Assembly: GCF_028858725.1 (NCBI RefSeq)
Contig: NC_084789.1
Location: forward strand, 37,145,548-37,209,547
From: Colius striatus
Taxonomy: Eukaryota > Chordata > Aves > Coliiformes > Coliidae
Direction of reading: 5' to 3'
DNA: 64,000 bases
Below the pieces are notes generated by a model, which worked only from the letters and a program-made list of their open reading frames with translations, was not told the origin of the DNA and searched no databases. How positions within the stretch are numbered: position 1 is the stretch's first letter; every line of letters starts with the position of its first letter. A program made the translations under genes and the position numbers. This document shows, in pieces, positions 30,931 to 41,009 of the stretch.

Positions 30931-31730
30931 CTGACTCCCCCTATTCTTCCTTTAAAACATTCCATTGTCCTTTGATTCCTTTTTTTTTTTTCCTGATGAA
31001 TGCACCTGTCTCCCAAGCTTTTGTTTCCCTTTCTAGCCCTTTTTCTTGCTAATCTTCTAATTTTTAATGCTTTGTTAATATTCTGTCCTTGGGGAACAGA
31101 CTCTCTGATTCCCTGGACAATGATGGCTCGTAGGTCTGCCATATGGGCTCTGTGCTCCGCCATCTGATTATTTTAATTGGGCCTTTGCAAGGGCCATTTC
31201 ACATGTGCGTCTGGTCCTGCCTGGTGCTGTTGATCCCAGATTCTCATTCTTGCTCTTCGAATCATTTCCCTTTCCTCCATTGCGAATAATATTGTTCAAT
31301 CCAGGTATAGAGATTCAGCCCTAAGAACTGATCTAATCTCTCAGACACACCCAGAGGATCCTCTACCAAATCTCCTCTTCGGGTGGGCTCTTAGCTTTCT
31401 TTTCCTTAAGAGCAAACAAGGATACCTTATTAGAAGACTGGGGTATCCAGAGACTCGCATATTCAATTTCCTCTTGGGTAACGGTCTTACCATTTACCCA
31501 CAAATTGAGGTCTGCTCATAACCAGTCCTCAAAAGACCCAAATATGGGCCAAATAGTATGGGGATTTCCTAATGACTCTTTCCCCCCAAACTTCCATACA
31601 GTAATGTACCATCTTTTGCTTACTCTTTTGTATTCTACAGGGGGAATCGTTTCAAAATTTTATCATCATCCCCAGAGGACTTTCTAGAGGAATACCTGGC
31701 AGCCTATCCTTATGGCCACCCATGGGATCA
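30931..31730 (-). pseudogene. gag: ERV-B3 gag remnant
   Basis: Capsid-like block in frame at 30915-31163 (MAEHRAHMADLRAIIVQG), matrix-like words further upstream (FGSFEDW near 31520-31545). Same shortened capsid region as B1, unlike B2. Confidence 0.73.
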
Positions 31731-32119
31731 GAGGGCTTGCTCTTCCTCTGTCCCAACTTCTAGAGTGCCCTTGACTCCTCACAATCGTTACCCTCGGTTG
31801 TGACCCACGCCCTCGCGGGCAATGAGAACTGCACTACTGGAGGGTGCACACTCACTTGGTCTCCTTGAGACCTCTCAGTTACTCACACTCTGGGATACCC
31901 ACCGTGACTGAATGGAATCACGCAAATACTTACCCAATCCAGGAACTTTGTTCGGATCTTCGTGTATAAAAATTATGGGGTACTGCAGGTTTATTTGCTT
32001 ACTTGCCAAATTTAGAAGGGGTTCGCAATAGAGAGTTTGGCAAAGGAATTTCCCAAACCAGGGCCATCCGCAGATGGGGTGCCCCCCTAGTCCGGGAATA
32101 CAATACCAAATTTACCTGT
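31731..32119 (-). other. ERV-B3 5' leader
   Basis: Untranslated leader between primer site and gag, aligned with 4517-4914 of B1. No ORF of note. Confidence 0.6.
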
Positions 32120-32137
32120 ATCGGAGTCACGGCACCA
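32120..32137 (-). promoter_or_regulatory. Primer binding site, tRNA-His-like (ERV-B3)
   Basis: The minus strand reads TGGTGCCGTGACTCCGAT, identical to B1, 3 nt after the LTR. Confidence 0.85.
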
Positions 32138-32140
32138 AAT

Positions 32141-32632
32141 TGTTATAAGTTATAATCTGTATAAAGTTCACTAGTCAATTTAAATGACTCACGGATCAAA
32201 GTTATTAAGCAAGCGAGAAATAAGCAAACAGCGCTGGGCGGCTGTGAGATTCTGCTCCCCCCCCCCCCCCCGTATCACAGTCATTTTATACAGTCCTTAT
32301 CAGTCGAGTGAATATCTTCCTGGTGTACTCTGCCCATGTGCCCGTCTTGTTACTAGGGGGTCTTCCTCTGCCTCCTGGTGGTCGTAGGGTGGTCGCTGGG
32401 ATGAAGTCAGAAGTCTTCCTCTAGTGGCCCGCTCATGAACTCTTCTCTTGGCTCTTATAAGCTCATGCACAACCTATTGTACCTGCTATAAGCATCATAG
32501 CCAACTGCACCTGAGCACATTGCAGAGACTTTATGGTTAAAGTTTTAAACAACTTTTGCAATGACTTTAAATGGTTCCGTGCACAACTATTCTTTCATGA
32601 TTTGATCAACGAACATGACCTCTTCCAATACA
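32141..32632 (-). mobile_element. ERV-B3 5' LTR
   Basis: About 492 bp, TGTATTGGAAGAGG...CTTATAACA on the minus strand. The G-run is 15 long here (Cs at 32257-32271 on +), with the TATA box just upstream of it on the minus strand. Confidence 0.87.
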
Positions 32633-33784
32633 CCCCCATCTTTGAAAATGCTTTCCTCTGAGAACATCTCCAATCCCACACTCTTGGCCTTGTCTGCTCC
32701 CTTTAAAAATACATTTTGTCGTTAGAAGTTATACCACTGCGTATGGGAGGTACAAGAAAACAGGAAGGCAGACCCCATCTAGAGTAGTAAGTAGGTCCCC
32801 CTGTAGTCTATCAGTCAGCACTGTGTCACATTTTCAGCTGCTTTCCTGTGGGAGCTATCTCCAATACCACACTCTTGGCCTGGTCAGCTCCCCTTAAAAT
32901 ACAATCTGTTGGTAGAAGTTATACCACTGAGTATGGGAGCTACAAGAAAGCAGGAGGTAGAACCCACCTACAATAGTAAGTAGGTCCCCATGTAGTTTAT
33001 CAGCCAGCACTGTGTCACATTTGCAGCTTCTTTCCTGTGGGAGCTATCTCCAAACCCACTCACTTGTACAGCTCAGGTAACATTGAAATATACAGACTGT
33101 CGGTAGACGTTATAACTCTGCGTATGGGAGCTACAAGAAAGCAGGAAGGCAGACCCCAAATACAGTAGTACGTAGGTCCCCATGGAGTCTCTCAGCCAGC
33201 ACAATGTCACCTTTGAAGCTGCTTTCTTGTGAGAGCTATCTCCAATTCCACGCTCTTGGCCTCGTCAGCTCCCTTTAAAAATAGAGAGTGTCAGTACTGC
33301 GTATGGGAGGTACAGGAAAACAGAAAGGCAGACCCAAACTACAGTGTTAAGTAGGTCCCCATGTAGTCTACCAGTCAGCACTGTTTCACATCTGCAGTTC
33401 TTTTCTTGTGGGCGCTATCTCCAATCCCCGTCATTTGGACTGCTCAACTCCAATTGAAAAAATATATGCTGTCGCTTGAGTTATAGCACTGCTTATGGGA
33501 GCTACAAGAAAACAGCAAGGCAGACCCCACCTACAGTGTTAAGTAGGTCCCCATGTATTCTGTTAGCCAGCACTGTGTCACATTTCCAGCTGCTTTCCTG
33601 CGAAAGCTATCCCCAATTCCACTCTCTTCGAATGCTCAACTCCCATTGAAAAAATACATGCTGGCAGTAGAAGTTATACCACTGCGTATGGGAGCTACAA
33701 GAAAGCAGGAAGGGAGACACCAATTACAGTGTTTAGTAGGTCCCCATGTAGACTCTCAGTCAGCACTGTGTCACCTTTGAAGCT
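32633..33784 (+). repeat. 193-bp satellite block
   Basis: About six monomers, + orientation, between the B3 LTR and the truncated end of C2. The first monomer is degraded (CATCTTTGAAAATGCTTTCC). One monomer near 33290 has lost about 20 bp. No gene is visible. Confidence 0.92.
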
Positions 33785-33863
33785 CTCCTCTTTCCTCTAG
33801 TCAAGTCTCCACAAATCTCCCCACATTTCCCCCATTTTCTTTTTTGAAAATGATATTAGCCCG
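33785..33863 (-). mobile_element. ERV-C2 purine tract and truncated 3' LTR
   Basis: On the minus strand a purine tract (AAAAAAGAAAATGGGGGAAA) precedes TGTGGGGAGATTTG, the LTR start at 33825. After about 41 bp the LTR stops in CTAGAGGAAAGAGGA and satellite continues. A break or unequal exchange between LTR and satellite is the simplest explanation. Confidence 0.85.
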
Positions 33864-34370
33864 TCACATCCTCTCAAATGTTCTTTCTGTTGTCCGTTGA
33901 ATACAATTTATAAAACAGGGAAACACTATCAATAGAAAGAAAACAATACTCATAAAGCCAATTCCATACATTATAACATTTCGCAACCAGGGGCTTATTC
34001 CCCATACCTTAAGCCATCCTTCAAGTCCTAATCCCTCTTCTTGTTTCAACTGATGGAATCCCTGTTGAAGTTCTTTCAGTTTGGCATGTATCGAGGTGGA
34101 ATGGTCTGACAGGTTCATACAACACATGCCCTCAAATTCTTCACATCCATGTCCGTGGGCTAATAATAAAAAGTCTATGGCAGCTTTATTTTGTAACACC
34201 GCATGATTTACACTTTGAATGTCAGCTGTTAACATATCAATAATTTCTGAAGTTTTATTTAACTCGTCTTTAGTCCAACATCCTAATTGTTTAGCCAAGT
34301 TCATGGCATTATTGGCTGCTCCTCCTGGCAAAAGGGTGGCAACTATGACTTGCTTCAGTTCACTCCAAAA
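33864..34370 (-). CDS. env: ERV-C2 env transmembrane subunit ORF
   Basis: 155 codons open at 33864-34331. It has the glycine- and alanine-rich end of a fusion-peptide region, the heptad helix, CX6CC (CEEFEGMCC) and a membrane span (FFLLIVFPCFINC) followed by a basic tail. Closely matches C1 and C3. The furin-type site upstream (near 34418-34430) is present as SRKKS, with the last arginine lost, and a TGA interrupts the stretch between site and fusion region. Confidence 0.8.
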   Translation of the reverse strand, partial: FWSELKQVIVATLLPGGAANNAMNLAKQLGCWTKDELNKTSEIIDMLTADIQSVNHAVLQNKAAIDFLLLAHGHGCEEFEGMCCMNLSDHSTSIHAKLKELQQGFHQLKQEEGLGLEGWLKVWGISPWLRNVIMYGIGFMSIVFFLLIVFPCFINCIQRTTERTFERM

Positions 34371-35126
34371 TCATGGGGGACCAAGATCAGTACAATCAAA
34401 CTCATAAGAACTACTTTTTTTGCGGGAGCTGTTATTACGGTCATCAAGCTGCATTAGCACGGTTAAGTTAGGGTGGAATAAAGAGAGTTTCCCCAAATAA
34501 CAGGGTCCACCCTGGGGATTTACTGGTATTGCGTTCCAGGCCCTTTCTCCACAGATTAAAAATATACCCGTGGGCAATTTCTTCAGTGATGTAATACTAG
34601 AGACATTACAGTTGGAATACAATTGCTTAAATACCGTTTCTGACTTCAAAGAAGAGTCTAAGGTGGCCCAATATTTTCGATTTCTATTAAAGTCATGGAT
34701 ATCCCGTGACATAAAACTTATCGTATTTCACCCAGTTCCATTAGTGCCAAAGCTTGCATTGGCACTTCCAAACAAGTCTATTTCCTCAGGGGGTGAGGCT
34801 AATGTGGTATTAAGGGACTTAATTATCTCACATTGACGTTTCTCATCCAAATGATCGTGATCACCGCTAACTGTGTTCAGTCCCGTCCTATTACACAAGG
34901 TGTTATTATCTACTAGTCCACAAAATTCCTCCGGATTCCACACGGGCAATTCTATCAAAAACGTTTTAAAAGGATTAGCAACCCCTCCCAAACTGAGACA
35001 AAGAGATGATTGACCAGTTTGATTAGCAAAGGTTATCCAAATATTATCTCTAGGCTGATTAAAATGCGTCAAGCTGTTAGCAATTATAGTTACACTAAAA
35101 GCTATGGTTATAACAAAACACCTCAT
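34371..35126 (-). pseudogene. env: ERV-C2 env surface subunit
   Basis: Two open pieces: 34728-35126 (132 codons, signal-like start, several N-glycosylation sites) and 34371-34712 (113 codons, ending near the cleavage site). A shift near 34720 separates them at the place where C1 and C3 have a stop. SU would recognise the host receptor. Confidence 0.77.
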
Positions 35127-35889
35127 TATTATTCATTAAATTCACTTTCTTTTTGTTATTTAACATTCAGTCTTTTGATTCTTAGTCAGTCCTCCAATGA
35201 CCGCAAGACGAGGGTGTATTTATTCTCCAATCTCTTCCTGTCCTTTTTCGTCAGATGATTTGATCTCCGCAGCTTCAAGGACAGCTCTTGTCCACTTGGC
35301 TGGCACCCAAATGGATCCTGTGGGAGAATCAACACACAAATACCCATGTCCCCAGTATAATACTTTGACCGGAGGCTGCCATATCCCTGTTTTAGTGTCA
35401 CGATATTTAACCCATATTTCTTTCTTCCCCTCCTTTTGTGCCTTTGGGTTATGATGTATTATTACAGGTGGTAGCTTCGGTTCCCCAAACACACACAGGT
35501 GGTTCATAACAAATAAGACCTTTAACAATTTCATATGTGGGTCTTTCACATCCCCATATTTACCAAGATATCTTTTTAGAGTCCCATTAGCTCTTTCTAT
35601 TATGGCCTGTCCTGTGGGGGAATGGAGAATCCCTGCTACATGTTTAACTCCCCATTGCCTCATAAACTGTTCTATGCTTCTACTTATATAGGCCGGCCCA
35701 TTGTCTGTCTTTATTTTCTGAGGAATTCCCATAATTGCAAAACAACTATATAAATGACGCTCCACATGTATGGCCCTCTCCCCTGTCTGTGCTGTTTCAC
35801 AAACGAATTTGCTCCATATTTCTATTTCACATATTTTAGTCTTCCAAACTCTGCCACATGAGTGACATCCATCTGCCAAACTTCAACTT
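35127..35889 (-). pseudogene. pol: ERV-C2 integrase
   Basis: Open for 219 codons at 35220-35879, covering catalytic core (KTDNGPAY, ERANGTLK) and a more complete C-terminal domain than C1 (WQPPVKVLYWGHGYLCVDSP). Near its start a shift displaces the first catalytic aspartate (QMDVTH lies in another frame). No zinc-binding domain precedes it: upstream lies the mosaic segment. Confidence 0.82.
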
Positions 35890-36690
35890 CTTGTTTACAC
35901 CATGTGCTCACATCTGCCACCACCAGCACCTCCTCTCACTCCACCCCATGCCCACCTCTTCGGTACCTTCCTCCTCTCACGTTAATACCCGAGATCTTCT
36001 GGACGCCTACCACATCTCCCCCTCCTTATGCTCGATGACTCCAGTGTCCTGTGGCACAGGCTGATACATAACATGTCTGCCTCGCACATATGCTAGCTGA
36101 GCCAATTGCAGGAAGATATGATCAGGTGCTGGTCGTGTTCCACTTCACTATTCAATCTTGCCAATAGTTGAGTGACTCCATCTTGATATGCATCACGGCG
36201 AGCACTCTGAGGAACACGTCAATCTGTAAGAGAGACTCAGCAGACCTATATACTCATATCTTCTACGCCCCATGCTCTCCCCCTCCCTAAGACGATTGAG
36301 CTGTGAGCGCATTTAATGACTGCCTGTCCCTGGCTAGTGTGAGGGATACCATGGCTCAATGCATGGGGATTGCTGGTATGTCCATGACACCTCCAGACAG
36401 CTTGCTCCACTATTTTTAATAACTGAACTTTACTAACAATCATCAGACCCTTACAATCAGCAGCAAAGCTAGCGTGTTTATAGGACTTCTAATTGGTCCT
36501 TTCTCTAAAAGCCAGCTGTAGTTTTCTGTGATAAGCCTTGCAGTTTCACACGCTGCCTCAGCCTCCTCCTTGCTCGAAGTTGTTATCTCGTAGGTATTTT
36601 TGCTTCTTCATTTCTCACAGTTGAGAGCAACTCAAGGACAATTTGCACATTAGTTTAGCAACTCATGCCTGGTAAGCTTCTTCTTATCCA
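35890..36690 (-). other. ERV-C2 mosaic segment, part 1 (with integrase-like remnant)
   Basis: About 800 bp not found in C1 or C3. The minus frame at 36246-36443 contains GIPHTSQGQAVIKCAHSSI, resembling the integrase core around the third catalytic position, with the glutamate replaced. The rest has no recognisable coding content. May be a piece of another ERV captured by recombination. Confidence 0.4.
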
Positions 36691-37160
36691 CTAAAAAAAA
36701 AAAAAAGCACAGCTGACAAACAAAGTTATTATACTCGTGCTAAAGGTAAAATGTCTATCAGGTCTATGTTGCGAAGTTGTATGGCTAATACTGCTTACAT
36801 TGCTAATCAAGTCTTCTAATGTCATTGAGGTTTGGTTACTTTGTTTGCTAGGCCAGTATCCTAATTTCCATAGCTGAGGTAATAAAGCAGATGCTCCTAC
36901 ATCTTGAGCAAATAAAACCATTTACCACAAATCATTTGAAGCATCAACAGCATGACAAAATCCATTTTTTTTTACTCCTGATAAAAAAAAAAAAATCGTT
37001 CACCAATGAGTCTAAAACACAAACCACCTTTTAGCTTCTCAATGTCAATATGTTCTGTTGTTCAAAGTTCCATTCCTGACACCTAAACCACCTTTGAAAG
37101 TTTCCACTGTAAGAAAACCACTATTCATCATCACCTTTACAGTAAAATGCATAACATCAC
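36691..37160 (-). pseudogene. env: Divergent env SU/TM remnant inside ERV-C2
   Basis: The minus frame at 36691-36921 has a pattern (LPQLWKLGYWPSKQSNQTS, ISNVSSISHTTSQH) that lines up with the heptad-helix region of the C-family TM but is strongly diverged. Upstream, to about 37160, short pieces include clustered glycosylation sites (NGTLNNRT). Two A/T runs of 13-14 bases lie nearby. If correct, an env piece sits upstream of integrase, the reverse of retroviral order. Confidence 0.45.
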
Positions 37161-37760
37161 GACCAACAGTTTTTACACTCTTTGAGGCAAGGGATTGAGG
37201 ATGGAAAGGATGAGCGCAGCGGTCCGTTAGGGCTGGGGCCATCGGTGTCGGCGCGTGGTGTGTGTGGGGGGCACTCCGGAGACACTGACCGGACGCAAGA
37301 AGCGGCTGCGCGGCGGCGGCTGCGGATGGAAGTGCCGGAGGGGAGGTTCTGGCTCACTCCGTGCCATCCCCGGCGCCGGCGGCGCAGTCGGTATTACTCT
37401 CTCCCGTGTTTTCTTTTTCTTCCCTCGCGTGCCCGATGGTGCCCAGTCTAACATGGGGTCGCGCTCTCCCACTCTCCTCTGATCATCCTGCCCTGCATCC
37501 CCGCCCGACTCCGCCCACTCGGCATTCCCCTGCAAGTCGTCCCAGGGGTAACTCGGCGGGCTGGGCTCGAATGGGAAGCAGCTCTCCCGCGGGGGCTCTG
37601 CTCCGAAGCCCCTTCGCCTCTCTGACTTTGTAAAATCTCTTGTGTAGAGAAGAACTTTTTTCTTCACACCGCGTTACCGCACCACCCCTTCTCCTCACCA
37701 GACTCCGTCTTCTAGCTCTCATTTCTGCCACTCCACGTAGATCACTCATCTTCGGTGGCC
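37161..37760 (-). other. GC-rich segment of unknown origin inside ERV-C2
   Basis: About 600 bp much richer in GC and CpG than anything around it except the TEKT3 island. On the minus strand an ATG at 37749 opens 88 codons rich in arginine, and an overlapping frame (37227-37667) is proline-rich with a PPSYP motif. An inverted CCAAT box lies just upstream of that ATG. It could be gag of a GC-rich retrovirus (PPxY late domain) or a captured CpG-island promoter with first exon. I cannot decide between them. Confidence 0.35.
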
Positions 37761-38020
37761 AATGAGGCGGCTGACTTTTCCCCTTTGTCCCGCCTCCATT
37801 TCAGTCAGGCGCCAACTTTGGCGGATCGTGGGGTGGCTGACTTTTCTCTTTTCTCGGTATCATCCCGGCACTACTATCAGTGCTGCTCTTGGCCCTGCTT
37901 TCGACGCCTCTCCCGGCGCTGCTCCCGGCACCTCTCCTGGCGCTACTCTCGGCAACTCTCTCGGCACTACTGTCGGTGTCTCTCCTGGCGCTTATACGCG
38001 CGAGGGGGAGCATTACATTT
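37761..38020 (-). repeat. Imperfect serine-alanine repeat region
   Basis: On the + strand imperfect units of about 15 bp of the type CTCGGCACTACT/CTCCCGGCGCTG repeat at 37885-37995. In the minus gag frame they encode serine-, alanine- and arginine-rich repeats (SSAERVAESSARRGAGSS). Just beside it, at 37795-37860, a GGCGCCAACTTTGGCGG stretch resembles paired E2F sites. Confidence 0.5.
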
Positions 38021-38300
38021 GAGACAGTAGGAGCCAGAGGGGTGGATTGGAACCAGTCACACTCTTAGTTTTTATTCTTATTCTGTGCTGCTGATGCGTG
38101 CTCAGCAGCCTTCTTTTCTGCCTGATGTTGCAACAACTCATTGTGCACTATCCTCTGAAGCTTCCCTTTATCTGCCGCTTCTGCAAGAATGCAGTAAATA
38201 AATCGTATGCCGCTTGCGTTTCCATACCTATTATCGGCAGCGCGCTGTTGCAACCCTTCAAGGTCCGGCGGCACATATCGGCCGGGCTAGTCTATACAGT
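38021..38300 (-). pseudogene. gag: ERV-C2 gag start
   Basis: Matrix-like region aligned with C1 11560-11930 and C3, shortened by an internal deletion (ILAEAADKGK joined to RIVHNELLQHQAEKK). The reading continues into the serine-alanine repeat. The ORF annotated on the minus strand starts upstream of the family ATG and so includes leader. Confidence 0.65.
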
Positions 38301-38416
38301 CACCTAGGGCATGGCGAGTTCCCAATTTTAACGCTTATTGCCGTCCTTGCTGTATAGGACCCGGACCCCTTTGTCGCTCCGCCGTGGCACCCAGTCTGTA
38401 TATCACGACCTTCGTG

Positions 38417-38434
38417 TATCGCGTCAAGTTACCA
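38417..38434 (-). promoter_or_regulatory. Decayed primer binding site (ERV-C2)
   Basis: The minus strand reads TGGTAACTTGACGCGATA where C1 and C3 have a tRNA-Trp-like site; several substitutions and a lost base. Confidence 0.6.
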
Positions 38435-38436
38435 TT

Positions 38437-38785
38437 TGCTGAAGACGACGGGAGACAAGTCCACCCTGTAGTGCAACAAGTCTGAACTTTATTTGCAAAG
38501 ATACAGCTCTTTTATAGATAAAATAATCAGGCTCATACATATTGCAAAAGCTAAGCTCATCATTGGTTCCCAGTTAGGTGCAAACCTCGCCCTTGTTCCA
38601 ACATACTCCAGATACTTGTGGCTGCTTAACCCAAACTAAGCTCCTGCTTTCTCATTCTGTTATCATATAACTCTCTTTCTCTCATGTCCTTGAGCAAGAG
38701 TCCAATATCTTATCGCTTAATGCTTACTGCCAAACCAGTTGTATTCTGTCATGTCCTCTTTCCTCTAGCCACAAAACTCCCCACA
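38437..38785 (-). mobile_element. ERV-C2 5' LTR
   Basis: About 349 bp on the minus strand, TGTGGGGAGTTTTG...CTTCAGCA. Polyadenylation signal AATAAA near 38490 (minus). Confidence 0.87.
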
Positions 38786-40090
38786 TCAGTAGAAGTTATA
38801 CCACTGCGTACGGGAGTTAGAAGAAAGCAGGAAAGCAGATCCCACCTACAGTAGTAAGTAGGTTCCCATGTAGTCTATCAGCCAGCACTGTGTCACATTT
38901 TCAGCTGCTTTCCCGTGGGAGCTATCTACAATCCCACTCACTTGGACTGCTCAACTGCCATTGAAAAAATACAGACTATCGGTAGAAGTTATACCACTGC
39001 GTATGGGAGCTACAAGAAAGCAGGAAAGCAGATCCCACCTACAGTAGTAATTAGGTCCCCATGTAGTCTATCAGCCAACACTGTGTCACATTTGCAGCTG
39101 CTTTCCTGTGGGAGTTCTTTCCAATTCCACTCACTTGGACTGCTCAAGTGCCATTGAAAAAATACAGACTGTCGGTAGAGGTTATACCACTGCTTATGGG
39201 AGTAAAAAAAAAGCAGGAAGGGAGATCCCACCTACATTAGTAAGTAGGTCCCCATGTAGTCTATCAGCCAGCACTGTGTCACATTTGCAACTGCTTTCCT
39301 ATGGGACCTATCTCCAATCCCACTCACTTGGACTACTCAGCTCCCATTGAAAAAATACATGCTGGCGGTAGAAGTTATACCACTGCCTATAGCGGTTACA
39401 AGAAAGCAGGAAGGCAGACCCCAATTACACTTTTAAGTAGATAATCATGTAGTCTGTCAGTCAGCACTGTGCCACATTTGCAGCTTCTTTCCTGTGAGCG
39501 CTATCTCCAATCCCACTCACTTGGACTGCTCAACTCCCATTGAATAATTATACGCTGTCGATAAAAGATATACCACTGTGTATTGGAGCTACAAGAAAAC
39601 GGGAAGGCAAACCCCACCTACAGTAGTAAGTAGGTCCCAATGTAGTCTATCAGGCAGATATGTGTCACATTTGTACCTGCTTTCCTTTGGGACCTTTCTC
39701 CAATTCCACTCACTTTGACTGCTTAGCTCCCATTGAAAAAATACATGCTGACAGTAGAAGTTATACCACTGCCTATGGGAGCTACAAGAAAGCAGGAAGG
39801 GAGACCCCACGTACAGTAGTAAGTAGGTCCCCATGTAGTGTATCAGCCAGCACTGTGCAATCCTTGAACATGCTTTCCTGTGGGAACTGTCTCCAATAAC
39901 ACTCACTTTTACTGCTCAGGTCCCATTGAGAAAATATATACTGTCGATTAAGTTATACCACTGAGTATGGGAGCTACAAAAAAGCTGGAAGGCAGACCCT
40001 AACTGCAGTGTTAAATAGGTCCCCATGTAGTCTATCAGCCAGTACTGTGTCACATTTGCAGCTGCTTTCCTGTGAGCGATATCTCCATTC
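38786..40090 (+). repeat. 193-bp satellite block, reference monomers
   Basis: Seven monomers, + orientation. The motif GTAGGTCC or its variant starts at 39244, 39437, 39630 and 39823, giving exactly 193 bp three times. Because 193 is not a multiple of three, the three frames rotate from monomer to monomer, which explains the many similar 70-105 codon ORFs. Confidence 0.95.
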
Positions 40091-40599
40091 TGTAATGGAA
40101 TAGGTCATGTTCGTTAATCAAATCATGAAAGAATAGTTGTACAAGGAACCGTTTAAAGTCATTGTAAAAGTTGTTTAAAACTTTAACCGTAAAGTCTCTA
40201 CAATGTGCACAGGTGCAGTTGGGTAAGGTGCTTCTAGCAGGTACAATAGTTTGCGCATGAGCTGATAAGAGCAAAGAGATGAGTTCATGAGCAGGCCACT
40301 AGAGGAAGACTGGGATTTCACCCCAGTCACCACCCTACGACCACTAGGAGGCAGAAGAAGACCCCCTTGTAACAAGACGGGCACATGCGCAGAGTACACC
40401 ACGGAGCGATGCACTCGACCAATAAGGACTGTATAAAGGGACTCTGATACGGGGGGGGGGGGGGGGGGGCTCGTGCCATTGCTGGAGCAGGGTCTCCCGG
40501 CCGCCCAGCGCTGCTTTGCTTATTTGCCGCTTGCTTAATAAATTTGATCTGTGAGTCATTTAAATTGGCCTGTGAACTTTTTCACAGCAACTTATAACA
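40091..40599 (+). mobile_element. ERV-B2 5' LTR
   Basis: About 509 bp, TGTAATGGAATAGG...CTTATAACA. TATAAA at 40432-40437, then 19 Gs at 40451-40469, AATAAA near 40537. Confidence 0.88.
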
Positions 40600-40602
40600 A
40601 TT

Positions 40603-40620
40603 TGGTGCCGTGACTTGGAT
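40603..40620 (+). promoter_or_regulatory. Primer binding site, tRNA-His-like (ERV-B2)
   Basis: TGGTGCCGTGACTTGGAT, one base from the tRNA-His site. Confidence 0.85.
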
Positions 40621-41009
40621 ACAGGTAAATTTGGTATTGGATTCCCAGACTAGGGGGGAGCCCCATCTGCGGATTGCCCTGGTGAGGGAAATTCCTTTGC
40701 CAAACTCTGTATTCCGAACACCTTCTAAATTTGGCAAATAAGCAAATAAACCTGCAGTACCTCATAATTTTTGTCCACGAAGATCCGAATGAAGAGTCTG
40801 GATTGAGTAAGTATTTGCGTGGTTCCGTTCGGTCGGGGTGGTTATCCTAGAGTGCGAGTGACTGAGAGGTCTCAAGGAGACCAAGTGAGTGTCGACCCTC
40901 CAGTAGTGCAGTTCCCATTGCCCGCGAGGGCGTGGGTCACAACCGAGGGTAACGATTGTGAGGAGTCAAGGGCACTCTAGAAGTTGGGACAGAGGAAGAG
41001 CAAGCCCTC
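40621..41009 (+). other. ERV-B2 5' leader
   Basis: Untranslated leader aligned with B1 4517-4914. No ORF of note. Confidence 0.6.

Larger units (their letters stand above)
28322..32632 (-). mobile_element. ERV-B3, gamma-like provirus lacking a 3' LTR
   Basis: Inverted counterpart of B1 with the same plan: LTR (32141-32632), primer site, leader, gag, protease, RT, connection remnant, integrase end, tail. It ends at the same base as B1 and B2. In its own reading direction it has inverted satellite upstream and direct satellite downstream, exactly as B1, so B1 and B3 look like inverted duplicates of one module. Confidence 0.88.
33785..38785 (-). mobile_element. ERV-C2, alpharetrovirus-like provirus with foreign segment
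   Basis: Minus-strand order: LTR (38437-38785), decayed primer site, leader, gag start, a GC-rich and mosaic segment (about 35890-38020) where protease and RT should be, integrase, env SU, env TM, purine tract and only about 41 bp of 3' LTR (33785-33825), cut off by satellite. Confidence 0.85.

Noticed and set aside
38915..39350. Families of similar 60-110 codon ORFs throughout the satellite, many about 80 codons and nearly alike
   Set aside because: They follow from few stops in one frame of the repeat. The period of 193 is not divisible by three, so no frame continues through the array, and start and stop differ with each point mutation.
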